From positions 213,699 through 277,698 of the forward strand of contig NZ_JAOEFX010000008.1 in NCBI RefSeq assembly GCF_025421775.1: a stretch of 64,000 bases of DNA, written 5' to 3'. This DNA comes from Paenarthrobacter aurescens (lineage in GTDB: Bacteria > Actinomycetota > Actinomycetes > Actinomycetales > Micrococcaceae). The notes below the pieces were generated by a model. It ran no database searches. It was given only the letters and a program-made list of their open reading frames with translations, and had not been told where the DNA came from. The position numbers and the translations under genes are program-made. The first letter of the stretch is position 1. Each line of letters begins with the position of its first letter. This document shows positions 33,133 through 41,364 of this stretch, piece after piece.

Positions 33133-35676
33133 GTGCGTATCCCACTTTCCTGGCTGCGTGAATTCGCGCAGGTACCGGCCGATGCAACGGCCGAAGACGT
33201 CATGGCTGACCTGGTCAAGGTTGGTTTTGAAGAAGAAGAAGTCCACCGTCCCACGGACGAATTGACTGGTCCTGTTGTGGTGGGCCAGGTTCTGAGCCTG
33301 GTCAAGGAGCCGCAGACCAATGGCAAGACCATCAACTGGTGCCAGGTCCGCGTCGTCCCGGAAGGGCAGGAGCAGAAACTCACCGGCGAGGGCATCGATC
33401 CTTCCGGCGTGCAGGGCATCATTTGCGGCGCCCACAACTTTGTTGAAGGCGACAAGGTAGTTGTCACCCTCCCCGGCGCCGTGCTGCCCGGAAACTTCCG
33501 GATCTCCGCACGTAAGACCTACGGTCACCTGTCTGCCGGCATGATCGCTTCCGTCCGCGAACTGGGCATCGGCGATGACCACGACGGCATCCTGGTCCTC
33601 TCCCGCATCGGTCTGGACCCGGAAATCGGCACTGACGCGATGGAGCTGCTGGGCTTGTACGACCAAGCAGCGGAGATCAACGTCACCCCGGACCGCGGCT
33701 ACGCCTTCTCCATCCGTGGCGTTGCGCGCGAGTACGCCCACGCCACCGGAACCTCGTTCGTGGATCCGGCGTCGAAGGTCAACGCGCCGGCCACGCTTCA
33801 GGGTGGCTACGGCGTCAAGCTCAACGACGACGCACCGATCTACGGCAAGCCGGGCTGCGACCGCTTCGTGGCCCGCACTGTCCGTGGTGTAGATGCCTCG
33901 CGTCCCACTCCGCCGTGGATGACTGCGCGCCTGCGTCTGGCCGGCGTCCGTTCCATCTCGCTCCCGGTAGATATCTCCAACTACGTCATGCTTGAGCTCG
34001 GCCAGCCGAACCATTGCTACGACCTCGATAAGCTCGCGGGCGACATCGTGGTGCGTCGTGCCGTGGCGGGGGAGAAGATCACCACCCTTGATGACAAGGA
34101 GCGCACGCTCGACGTCGAGGACCTGCTGATCACCGATGACTCCGGCGCTATCGGCATCGCCGGCGTGATGGGCGGTGCGCACACTGAGGTGTCCGACTCC
34201 ACCACGAACATCCTGGTGGAAGCCGCGCACTTCGATGAAGTGTCGATTGCCCGCTCGCGCCGTCGTCACAAGCTGCCATCCGAGGCTTCCAAGCGCTTCG
34301 AGCGCGGGGTGGACTGGCACGTAGCCAACATTGCTGCCCAGCGCGTAGTGGATCTCTTGGTGGAACTCGCCGGTGGCACTGCAGATGAGGCCGGGACCGA
34401 CGTCGGAACCGCTCCTGACGCCGTCGTCATTGACCTGCCGGCAGAGTTCGCCGCAGCCCGTATCGGCATCGATTTCACCGAAGAGCAGATCACCACGTCC
34501 CTTGAAGACCTTGGCGCTGTGGTTGAAAAGACTGCCGCCGGTTACAGGGTCACGGCTCCCAGCTGGCGCAATGACCTCGAAACCAAGGAAGACCTCTCCG
34601 AGGAAATCGCGCGCCTTGTCGGCTATGACAACATCCCCTCGACTCTTCCGGTGGCCCCTCCAGGCCGTGGCCTGAGCCGCAGCCAGCAGCAGAAGCGCCG
34701 GGTTGTCCAAGCCTTGGCGGATGCGGGGCTTACCGAGGTGCTGTCCTACCCGTTCGTCTCCAAGGCAGCCAACGACACGTTCGGTGTTGCTGCTGAAGGC
34801 GCGGCGCGTCCGGCGTTGAAGCTGGCGAACCCGATCAGCGAGGAGCAAGGTTTCCTCCGCACGTCCATGCTGCCGGGCCTGATTGAGGTTGCCCGCTGCA
34901 ACCACTCGCGTGGCTTCCGCGATCTGGCTCTTTATGAAGTTGGTTCAGTCTTCCTTCCCGGCGAGAAGCTGGGTACGGATTCCATCCCACCGTTGGGCGT
35001 CAAGCCCTCCGATGAGGTTCTGGATGCACTGTACGACGGCGTTCCGCACCAGCCGCTGCACATCGGCGCCGTTCTGACCGGCCATGATTCCCCGGCAGCT
35101 GCCACCCACGCCCCGCGTGCGTGGGACTGGGCTGATGCACTTGACGTTGCCCGCCTCATGGCCGACGTCCTGGGCGTGGAGCTGGTTGTCAGCCAGGGCA
35201 GCCACCAAGCGTTCCACCCTGGCCGTGCCGCCCAGCTAGCGCTGCGCAACGGCGATGTCGTCGGCTACGCAGGAGAGCTGCACCCTAAGCTCCTTGCCGC
35301 CCACGACATGCCTGCCCGGTCAGTGGCTGTTGAGGTCAATGTGGAGGCACTGTTCGATGCTGCCCCTGACGTCATTGTGGCCAAGCACATTTCCGGGTTC
35401 CCCGTCGCTACGCAGGACGTTGCCTTGGTTGTCCCGGAGGACGTTCCGGCAGACCAGGTCCTCTCCGCGCTGCGTGAAGGTGCCGGCGAACTTCTCGAAG
35501 ACGTCGCATTGTTCGATGTCTACGCGGGTCCCGGCATCGAGGAGGGCAAGAAGTCATTGGCGTTCGGCCTCCGCTTCCGTGCTGACGACCGCACGCTGAC
35601 GGCGGATGAGGCTTCTGAAGCCCGTGCCGCGGCTGTTGCTGTTGCGGCCGAGCGCTTCGGAGCAGTCCAGCGCTAA
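33133..35676 (+). CDS. pheT: Phenylalanine-tRNA ligase beta subunit
   Basis: The 847-residue subunit begins MRIPLSWLREF. It contains an EMAP-II-like tRNA-binding domain (about 40-160, CGAHNFVEGDKVVV), B3/B4 editing domains (about 220-400, ERGVDWHVA), B5, a catalytic-like core and a C-terminal ferredoxin-fold anticodon-binding domain (last ~95 residues, FPVATQDVALVV). Length is standard for the bacterial type. It starts with GTG and ends in front of a strong terminator. Confidence 0.98.
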   Translation: MRIPLSWLREFAQVPADATAEDVMADLVKVGFEEEEVHRPTDELTGPVVVGQVLSLVKEPQTNGKTINWCQVRVVPEGQEQKLTGEGIDPSGVQGIICGAHNFVEGDKVVVTLPGAVLPGNFRISARKTYGHLSAGMIASVRELGIGDDHDGILVLSRIGLDPEIGTDAMELLGLYDQAAEINVTPDRGYAFSIRGVAREYAHATGTSFVDPASKVNAPATLQGGYGVKLNDDAPIYGKPGCDRFVARTVRGVDASRPTPPWMTARLRLAGVRSISLPVDISNYVMLELGQPNHCYDLDKLAGDIVVRRAVAGEKITTLDDKERTLDVEDLLITDDSGAIGIAGVMGGAHTEVSDSTTNILVEAAHFDEVSIARSRRRHKLPSEASKRFERGVDWHVANIAAQRVVDLLVELAGGTADEAGTDVGTAPDAVVIDLPAEFAAARIGIDFTEEQITTSLEDLGAVVEKTAAGYRVTAPSWRNDLETKEDLSEEIARLVGYDNIPSTLPVAPPGRGLSRSQQQKRRVVQALADAGLTEVLSYPFVSKAANDTFGVAAEGAARPALKLANPISEEQGFLRTSMLPGLIEVARCNHSRGFRDLALYEVGSVFLPGEKLGTDSIPPLGVKPSDEVLDALYDGVPHQPLHIGAVLTGHDSPAAATHAPRAWDWADALDVARLMADVLGVELVVSQGSHQAFHPGRAAQLALRNGDVVGYAGELHPKLLAAHDMPARSVAVEVNVEALFDAAPDVIVAKHISGFPVATQDVALVVPEDVPADQVLSALREGAGELLEDVALFDVYAGPGIEEGKKSLAFGLRFRADDRTLTADEASEARAAAVAVAAERFGAVQR

Positions 35677-35691
35677 GCGCCCTGTTCTAGT

Positions 35692-35730
35692 AAATCCCCG
35701 GGACCTGACGGTTCCGGGGATTTTCTTTTT
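35692..35730 (+). terminator. Rho-independent terminator of pheST
   Basis: A 10-bp stem with one G-U pair (35696-35705 with 35710-35719), loop TGAC, is followed by ATTTTCTTTTT. Confidence 0.92.
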
Positions 35731-35766
35731 ATTGAGATTGAGCTCCCAGCATCTTGACAGACTATT

Positions 35767-35800
35767 CACATGTGTATGACAGTTTTGTCATGCACATGTG
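35767..35800. promoter_or_regulatory. Inverted repeat upstream of the secreted serine protease
   Basis: Arms 35767-35781 and 35786-35800 match at 14 of 15 positions around GTTT (arm CACATGTGTATGACA). There is no U-run, and a further GTGTATCACAT lies downstream, so an operator is at least as likely as a terminator. It lies 60 bases upstream of the protease start. Confidence 0.5.
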
Positions 35801-35859
35801 AAGCATGTGTATCACATCCCTCGCACGGTTTCACAAGAGCCGTCCCTCGAAAGGTACCC

Positions 35860-36726
35860 ATGAAGAAGCAGAACGTTGCTTTGCTTGTCGGAGCTGCAGT
35901 GATGGCTTTGACGTCCTCGCTTGGTGGAGCCGCAACAGCGTCAGAGTCGACGCCGCAAGTGGCCGCCGCCGAGGTCCAGCCTGTATCGCACACAGTGGAC
36001 CCGTCGCTGACATCCGGTTCCGCCGCGTCACCATTGGCAGACAGATACACGATTGCCGCACCGTCCAAGAACGGCGGCGCCTCCACGGACTCAGTCATCG
36101 GTGCGGATGGTCGCGTCCGCATCACCAACACCACAGCTGCACCCAACCGCTCCATCGTGCAGATTGAATTCAACGGCGGCTACATCTGCTCCGGTGCCCT
36201 GATTTCCGATGACACCGTGCTGACTGCTGGGCACTGCGTGCATGAGGGCGGCACGGGATCGACAGCTGACTACTCCTGGGGCGTCAAAGTGGCTCCGGGG
36301 CGCAATGGCTCAACCGATCCCTACGGTACGTGCGGCGCCACGCAACTCCTGACGGACCAGCGCTGGATCGACTCGGCGAACACCAACGCCGACTGGGGCG
36401 TCATCAAACTCGACTGCACCATCGGCAACACCACCGGGTGGCTCAACTACACCGGTACTACCGCCAGCCTGAACGGGACCAACACCACGGTCCGCGGCTA
36501 CCCAGGTGACAAAGCATTCGGCACCATGTGGTCCATGACCGGACCCATCGAGAGCACCACCACCGAGAAGGTCTACTACAAGATGGATACCTATGGTGGC
36601 CAGAGTGGTGCCCCCGTCTACAACAGCTCCAACACCATCATGGCCATCCACACCAACGGCGGCAGCTCCAACTCGGGCACCCGCATCACACCCACGCTGG
36701 CGAACTACCTGACGTCGGTGAAGTAG
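35860..36726 (+). CDS. Secreted trypsin-like serine protease (glutamyl endopeptidase type)
   Basis: The 288-residue protein has a signal peptide (MKKQNVALLVGAAVMALTSS..., cleavage near ATAS-ES), a propeptide of about 65 residues, then a chymotrypsin-fold S1 domain. The triad is visible: His in LTAGHCVH (about 124), Asp in NADWGVIKLD and Ser in GGQSGAPVY (about 249). The pattern YxxDTYGGQSGAP resembles V8/Bacillus glutamyl endopeptidases. ATG 35860 has GAAAGG upstream; the frame opening at 35770 runs through the inverted repeat and has no RBS. It lies downstream of the pheT terminator as a separate unit. Confidence 0.9.
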   Translation: MKKQNVALLVGAAVMALTSSLGGAATASESTPQVAAAEVQPVSHTVDPSLTSGSAASPLADRYTIAAPSKNGGASTDSVIGADGRVRITNTTAAPNRSIVQIEFNGGYICSGALISDDTVLTAGHCVHEGGTGSTADYSWGVKVAPGRNGSTDPYGTCGATQLLTDQRWIDSANTNADWGVIKLDCTIGNTTGWLNYTGTTASLNGTNTTVRGYPGDKAFGTMWSMTGPIESTTTEKVYYKMDTYGGQSGAPVYNSSNTIMAIHTNGGSSNSGTRITPTLANYLTSVK

Positions 36727-36750
36727 CCCGCTTGGGTTAATCCAGCCAGC

Positions 36751-36790
36751 AGTGTTTCCCGCAGCCTCTTCATGGCTGCGGGGAACACTT
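36751..36790 (+). terminator. Terminator after the serine protease gene
   Basis: Arms 36751-36766 and 36774-36789 (AGTGTTTCCCGCAGCC) pair with one G-U over 16 bp around a seven-base loop. There is only a short T tail. Confidence 0.78.
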
Positions 36791-36794
36791 GTCA

Positions 36795-36950
36795 ATGTTT
36801 GCCAAGGCTGCAGCTTGCTGGGGCGAAAGTTACGAGGTGGATGAATGCCTGGAGTGCATCGCCGACGAGAAAGCGTCCGAGGAGGATTGGAAGTTACTGG
36901 GGGAGCCGTTCCTGAGGGCCCTGCATAAAGCCCAGACAGGGAATCCATAA
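36795..36950 (+). CDS. Possible small acidic protein (51 residues)
   Basis: An ATG frame reads MFAKAAACWGESYEVDECLE, then CIADEKASEEDWKLL, ending KAQTGNP. Its composition, with Trp, three Cys and many acidic residues, looks protein-like. However, it starts five bases after a terminator, has no RBS and overlaps a longer meaningless frame on the other strand. It could be a gene fragment. I recognise no family. Confidence 0.28.
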   Translation: MFAKAAACWGESYEVDECLECIADEKASEEDWKLLGEPFLRALHKAQTGNP

Positions 36951-37137
36951 AGGTTGGCCCGCAACAGAGAACGACGGAGTGAAGCATACAAGGCCGGCGG
37001 CGCTGGCACTGCATTCGTCAGCGTAGCCACGGACAGGATTGACTGCTCGTTGGGGCTACGGCAATGGAGATACCCCCAGCCTTTGTGTGTCTGAGGGTAT
37101 CTCTTTATGGAAGAACGGCCTTCGACAGCCTCCTCAC
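36951..37137. other. Non-coding stretch with hairpin
   Basis: No gene is supported. A 9-bp stem (37067-37075 with 37095-37103, GAGATACCC) with a 19-base loop and trailing TTTA lies just downstream of the lipoprotein gene that ends at 37138. GTAGCC/GGCTAC (37024-37029, 37054-37059) is a second inverted repeat. Confidence 0.5.
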
Positions 37138-37869
37138 CTACGGAAGTTTCACGAAACTGTCGAGGCGCTCCCATTCATGGGTTTCGTTGTTCAGTACGGT
37201 GGTTTGGGCGCCGTTGCCTCTAACCTCCCTGAGCCCGTACTGGTAACCCTGCACTGAATATTCTGACAATTGGCCGTCCTGGCCCGTTTGTGGCATGAGT
37301 AGGGCGACATACTCTTTACCGGCCTCGACGTCGACGTCGTCGGTGATCTTTGCCCTGATGAACTTTGCATCGGTAGGCTTCGTGCCGCCGTTGAGTCTCA
37401 AGATCTTTTCCTGCTGGGCCTTGTTGAGACTGTTCCAGTATTCGTCGTAAGTTACAGTTCCGCCAACCCGCGAATAGTTCACCTGCACGCCCGGGACAAT
37501 GTCGCCCTTGTAGGCCTCTCGGACAGTCATTTTCCCCACGGTCTGAGGAAACACATACTGATTGGTGATGGGGCTGAATGTACGTCCACCGCTGATTGAC
37601 TCGACGTGAATTCGCGCGACGATAGGATACTTGTTGAACCCGTAGAGGGGGTCCGTTGGTTCCCAAATAAAATCAACATCGGTCCCGGCACGTCGAATCT
37701 GGTCGGCTGGAATATTGGCATAGGCGTCGTTGGAGCTTCGTGGAACCGACTGCTGACCGAGCTGACCGGACTCCGTGTTTGTGGAGTTGGGCATGCCCGC
37801 TGCGCATGCCGGCAGGTTACCTAGCAGCAGCACTGCCAAGATCATGATGGGTGCTTTTAGTTTGTTCAT
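37138..37869 (-). CDS. Hypothetical secreted lipoprotein
   Basis: The 243-residue protein starts MNKLKAPIMILAVLLLGNLP and has a lipobox-like LPAC with Cys at residue 22, so it should be lipid-anchored. The mature part contains VGKMTVREAYKGD and FIRAKITDDVDVEAGKEYVALL, suggesting a beta-rich extracellular domain, but no family was recognised. Codon use is less GC-rich than in neighbouring core genes. It lies between two secreted proteases. Confidence 0.72.
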   Translation of the reverse strand: MNKLKAPIMILAVLLLGNLPACAAGMPNSTNTESGQLGQQSVPRSSNDAYANIPADQIRRAGTDVDFIWEPTDPLYGFNKYPIVARIHVESISGGRTFSPITNQYVFPQTVGKMTVREAYKGDIVPGVQVNYSRVGGTVTYDEYWNSLNKAQQEKILRLNGGTKPTDAKFIRAKITDDVDVEAGKEYVALLMPQTGQDGQLSEYSVQGYQYGLREVRGNGAQTTVLNNETHEWERLDSFVKLP

Positions 37870-37956
37870 GGTGTAGGTGTTCCCCCTTGCATTCTGTAGC
37901 TGGAGAGGCGTGAGCTGCTGGCCCGCCAGGGGCGAAGCGTTGGTCCTGGAGTGGAA

Positions 37957-38697
37957 TCAGTACAGGATGTTGATGGCATCGTTATCTACCCCTGTCACTC
38001 GTTGGGCGACGCGTCCATAGGCTGTCTGGCACATGATGCTGAAAGGAATGTTGTTGTAGTGGGCAAGTCCGAAAGCGTGACCCATTTCGTGGATGGTAGT
38101 CCCGAGAGCTGATTCGTTGCTGGTGCTGGCCAAGCTATACACGGAGTTGTTTGTGTGTACCTCTGCATACGTCCAATTGGACGACTCGGGGTAGATTGTG
38201 CCGCCGGTGGCGGAGAAAAAGGAGGTCCAGGCCAAGACGTTCATACCTCCACCAAAGTAGGCATCATTGTGTTGATGAAAGTCCATGGTGGAGCCAATAT
38301 TGCTACCGACGAAGCTGATGTAGATGGGATTACTCCACCCGGGATACATCCAGTTATTTGCTGCACCTTTGATGAGGTGTTCCCAATTGCCGACTCCGGA
38401 GGAGTAGTTGAGCCACGCCGTGACGTTGCCAACACCGTTTTGATAGCGGTGGCCGAATGTTGGTGTTGCTGCGTGGGCGCTGGTGGCCGGCAGCATGATC
38501 ATGATCATTACGACCAAAATTGCCAGCAAGGAATTTCCAGCTCTTACAAATCTTCGGGTGAATTCCAATTTGCCTAAGTAGAAAAGTTCATTCAGGGCTA
38601 AGCGTGACTTTTGATTGACATTCTGCGGGATTTGATGGATTAGGCCAAGATCGTATTGGGAATCTTTATTGGCAACGGTTGGGCGGTTTTTCATCAT
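37957..38697 (-). CDS. Secreted matrixin-family zinc metalloprotease
   Basis: The 246-residue protein carries the metzincin zinc motif HEMGHAFGLAH, followed by a Met-turn-like SIMCQ, as in matrixins (M10). An unusually long N-terminal region of about 50 residues precedes the hydrophobic signal (LLAILVVMIMIMLP, cleavage near SAHA-AT). Start ATG 38697 is preceded by AAGGGGG. No clear propeptide with a cysteine switch is visible. Codon use is AT-richer than the core genes, which points to accessory origin. It may be co-transcribed with the lipoprotein gene 87 bases downstream. Confidence 0.85.
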   Translation of the reverse strand: MMKNRPTVANKDSQYDLGLIHQIPQNVNQKSRLALNELFYLGKLEFTRRFVRAGNSLLAILVVMIMIMLPATSAHAATPTFGHRYQNGVGNVTAWLNYSSGVGNWEHLIKGAANNWMYPGWSNPIYISFVGSNIGSTMDFHQHNDAYFGGGMNVLAWTSFFSATGGTIYPESSNWTYAEVHTNNSVYSLASTSNESALGTTIHEMGHAFGLAHYNNIPFSIMCQTAYGRVAQRVTGVDNDAINILY

Positions 38698-38745
38698 CGG
38701 GTCCCCCTTGACATTTAGAACATCATTGTTCCATGTTGCGCACAA

Positions 38746-39358
38746 GGGTCATCCCTTATGCAATCCGATGCTACAAGCTCCGGAAGATAGTCGCTTCCTC
38801 TTTTAGGCTGAGAATGTAGAGCCAACCAGCCCATTTAGTGTCGTTTAGATGCAGAGTACAGGAGGCGAACCTCCTTGTCAGGAATAAAGTCCAGATTCAA
38901 GCGGAAACTTCAAAAAGGTATATAAATCAAGGGGTGTTTTAAGACTCAAAATAGATAGTGCAGAAACATTCTTATTCTCGCGTCACGATTTTAGGTTCGA
39001 TGTCACTTAAGCAAAATCGCGATGAGTATGACCAGGGCTGGCTTTAGGGCTCACGATCGAGCATGTCCGGGAATTTATGACGGCGCCTGCATGAGCGATC
39101 GCTCAGGGGAGGTGACTGGCACGGAAGGCTGCTGACTGTTCAGCAGGTCGTCGGGTCGCTGGTTCCGAAGGGCTGGGCATCGCACGTGTTCGGCATTTCG
39201 AATTCCTCGTCGCAGAATGCCCTGCAACGTTTCGTGAGGGAGCCCGATTTGGGCATAGACACGGGGAGATGGCAGAGTCGTTTGAAGCCTGGCTGACGGG
39301 GAAAATCCACCCATAGCTGTTGCAACATGTCGCTGGGAACATAGCCGTGAGAGGGGGC
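38746..39358. other. AT-rich intergenic region
   Basis: No gene is supported in these ~610 bases. The part 38760-39050 is clearly AT-richer than the rest of the window. Notable are AGGAGG-CGAA-CCTCCT (about 38869-38885) and a perfect 14-bp palindrome TGAGCGATCGCTCA (39092-39105). It separates the protease stretch from the PPTase gene. Confidence 0.6.
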
Positions 39359-40012
39359 ATGATGCAAAGCCCAGTGATTGATCTGCGCAGGCTCGATGAT
39401 GTGCCTGGTGCGGGCATCGGCCTCAAAAGGCTCGGGGAACCTGCCCAGGAACGCGCACTCCGTTTCACCAGTGCCAAGGACCGTGAAGAATTCGTCGCTG
39501 GCCGCGTGGCCTTGCAGCACTTCGCCGCCTCGCTGCTCGACGTGGATCCTGCCCGGCTCGTCCCTGACTATCACTGCCCGCAGTGCGGACCCGGCCAGAA
39601 CCACGGCCGCCCCGGTTTCCTGCTCGACGGCGGTCCCGCGCCACTGGCGCTCAGCGCGTCCCGGGCTTCGGGCTGGCTGCTGCTGGCCGGCGTCGTACGT
39701 CCAGCGGAGGGTCTGCGGCTGGGTGTGGACCTTGAAGTGGTCAGCCGGGTTGGCTTCGACGGCTTCGACGACGTCGCCTTGACCGCAGCCGAGAAGGAAT
39801 TTCTGGTCTCCATCCCGGTGCAGGATCGAGCCATGCAGCGCGCCCGGCTCTGGGCGCGTAAGGAAGCATGGCTGAAGATGACCGGCGAGGGCCTGCGGCG
39901 TAACCCGGCTGAGCTGGACGTGTTGGACCTGCCCGGCCTGCGGGATGTCACCGGCATCCACGAAAACGGGAAACTGCCTGAAGGATTAGTCGCCGCTCTG
40001 GCCGTTGGCTAG
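39359..40012 (+). CDS. 4'-phosphopantetheinyl transferase superfamily protein
   Basis: The 217-residue Sfp-type enzyme transfers phosphopantetheine from CoA to carrier-protein serines. Signature motifs are GVDLEVVSRV (magnesium-binding Asp and Glu) and WARKEAWLKMTGEG, the W-x2-K-E-A motif. FVAGRVALQHFAA is the N-terminal motif. ATG 39359 (MMQSPVIDLRR) was chosen, with GAGAGGGGG upstream. The neighbouring NRPS on the opposite strand contains a carrier domain, so this is probably its activating enzyme. The gene overlaps the convergent aminopeptidase by four bases. Confidence 0.87.
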   Translation: MMQSPVIDLRRLDDVPGAGIGLKRLGEPAQERALRFTSAKDREEFVAGRVALQHFAASLLDVDPARLVPDYHCPQCGPGQNHGRPGFLLDGGPAPLALSASRASGWLLLAGVVRPAEGLRLGVDLEVVSRVGFDGFDDVALTAAEKEFLVSIPVQDRAMQRARLWARKEAWLKMTGEGLRRNPAELDVLDLPGLRDVTGIHENGKLPEGLVAALAVG

Positions 40013-41352
40013 CGCGCTGAAGGCAGCGGCGGAAGCGCAGCCTCGTAGAGCCATGGCCGGAGAATCGACGCAGCATCAAAGCCCGGAATGAACGAGTCTG
40101 CGGCGTCAATGAACGCCTTCGTGGACACCGAGCTGTGCCGGTTGGTGGCAGTCCAGTGCTGCAGGAAACCGAAGAACGCCTCGTTGCCGGCTGCCATCCG
40201 TACCGCATGAACGGCAAGGGCGCCGCGCTTGTAGACGCGGTCATCGAACATCAACTCGGGACCGGGGTCGCCCACCAACAAGTCCTGAGGGCCGGCGTCG
40301 AGCCTCTTCCATGCAGCTGTTGCCCGCGCAGCAACAGTCATGGTCCGGGATTCTTCGGACCACAGCCACTCCGCGTAGCAGGCGAAACCTTCATGGAGCC
40401 AGATGTCTTTCCAGCTGCTCACGGTCAGCGAGTTCCCAAACCACTGGTGGGACAGCTCGTGGGCGATCAGTCGCTGGGAATCCCAGGAGTCGCGCATATG
40501 GTTTCGGCCAAAAATCGAGACGGTCTGGGCTTCCAAGGGGATTTCCAACTCGTCCTCCGTGACAACCGAGGTGTAGTCGGTGAACGGGTAGGGCCCGAAG
40601 CAGTCCTCGAAGGTCCGCATCATATCCGGCTGGCGTCGCAGGCCGTGAAGAGCATCCACCGCCATTTCGGGGGTGACTGCGACAAACTGCGGCACCCGGT
40701 GATGGGTATCGTCCACATGCAGGGGAACCTTGGCGTAGCGGCCGATCTGCACTGTAGCGAGGTAGGTGGCCATGGGTTCAGATTGCTCGTAAACCCACGT
40801 CTCCCGGCTCGACTTGCGGGAGTGGGACACCAACGTGCCGTTGCACACAGGGCGGTAATTGTCGTCTGTGGTGACGGAGATGAGGAAGCTGGACTTGTAG
40901 CGGGGATGGTCATTGCAGGGGAACCATGAGGCCGCGCCGTTGGGCTGGCCGGCGACCAATACGCCGTCGTTCAATTCTTCCCACCCGACATCGCCCCAGA
41001 GGCCGCGGCGGGGCTGGGGGTTGCCGTCGTAGCGGATCTCAAGCGAGAACTGCTGGCCAGGCTTCAACTGGGACGCCGGAGTGAGTACCAGGTGTTCTGC
41101 CCTGTGGCTGAACTTCTGGAGCTTCTTGCCGTCCAGTTGAACTTTGCTTGCCCGCAGGCCCACCAAGTCAAGGACAATCTGGGCCAGAGGTTCCAAGGCC
41201 GTGCATCGCAGGACCGCCTTGCCGATCAGCTTGTTGCTGCCCAGCCTGACGTCGAGGTCCAACTCGTACCTGTCCACGCGGTAGCTGGTGCTGCCGTGGT
41301 CCAAAGTGTAGGGGTCGGCTTCGGTCATGGGGGTGGGGATTGGTACGGTCAT
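40009..41352 (-). CDS. M1 family metallopeptidase (aminopeptidase N-like)
   Basis: The 447-residue zinc aminopeptidase has the gluzincin motif HELSHQWFGN with the distal Glu in WLHEGFACYAEW. It consists of the N-terminal beta domain and the thermolysin-like catalytic domain only. The long C-terminal helical domain of PepN (about 850 residues) is absent, as in the shorter actinobacterial M1 enzymes. The exopeptidase signature is diverged: TEDELEIPLEAQT stands where GAMEN is expected. It starts 12 bases after the NRPS stop, so both are probably co-transcribed. Confidence 0.9.
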   Translation of the reverse strand: MTVPIPTPMTEADPYTLDHGSTSYRVDRYELDLDVRLGSNKLIGKAVLRCTALEPLAQIVLDLVGLRASKVQLDGKKLQKFSHRAEHLVLTPASQLKPGQQFSLEIRYDGNPQPRRGLWGDVGWEELNDGVLVAGQPNGAASWFPCNDHPRYKSSFLISVTTDDNYRPVCNGTLVSHSRKSSRETWVYEQSEPMATYLATVQIGRYAKVPLHVDDTHHRVPQFVAVTPEMAVDALHGLRRQPDMMRTFEDCFGPYPFTDYTSVVTEDELEIPLEAQTVSIFGRNHMRDSWDSQRLIAHELSHQWFGNSLTVSSWKDIWLHEGFACYAEWLWSEESRTMTVAARATAAWKRLDAGPQDLLVGDPGPELMFDDRVYKRGALAVHAVRMAAGNEAFFGFLQHWTATNRHSSVSTKAFIDAADSFIPGFDAASILRPWLYEAALPPLPSAR

Positions 41353-41364
41353 GATCCGTCCAAT

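Noticed and set aside
33127..34905. A 592-residue open frame antisense to pheT
   Set aside because: Shadow of pheT caused by third-position GC bias; no RBS or domain.
36830..37174. A 114-residue minus-strand frame beside the lipoprotein gene
   Set aside because: No RBS or motif; it overlaps a hairpin and an alternative small ORF on the other strand.
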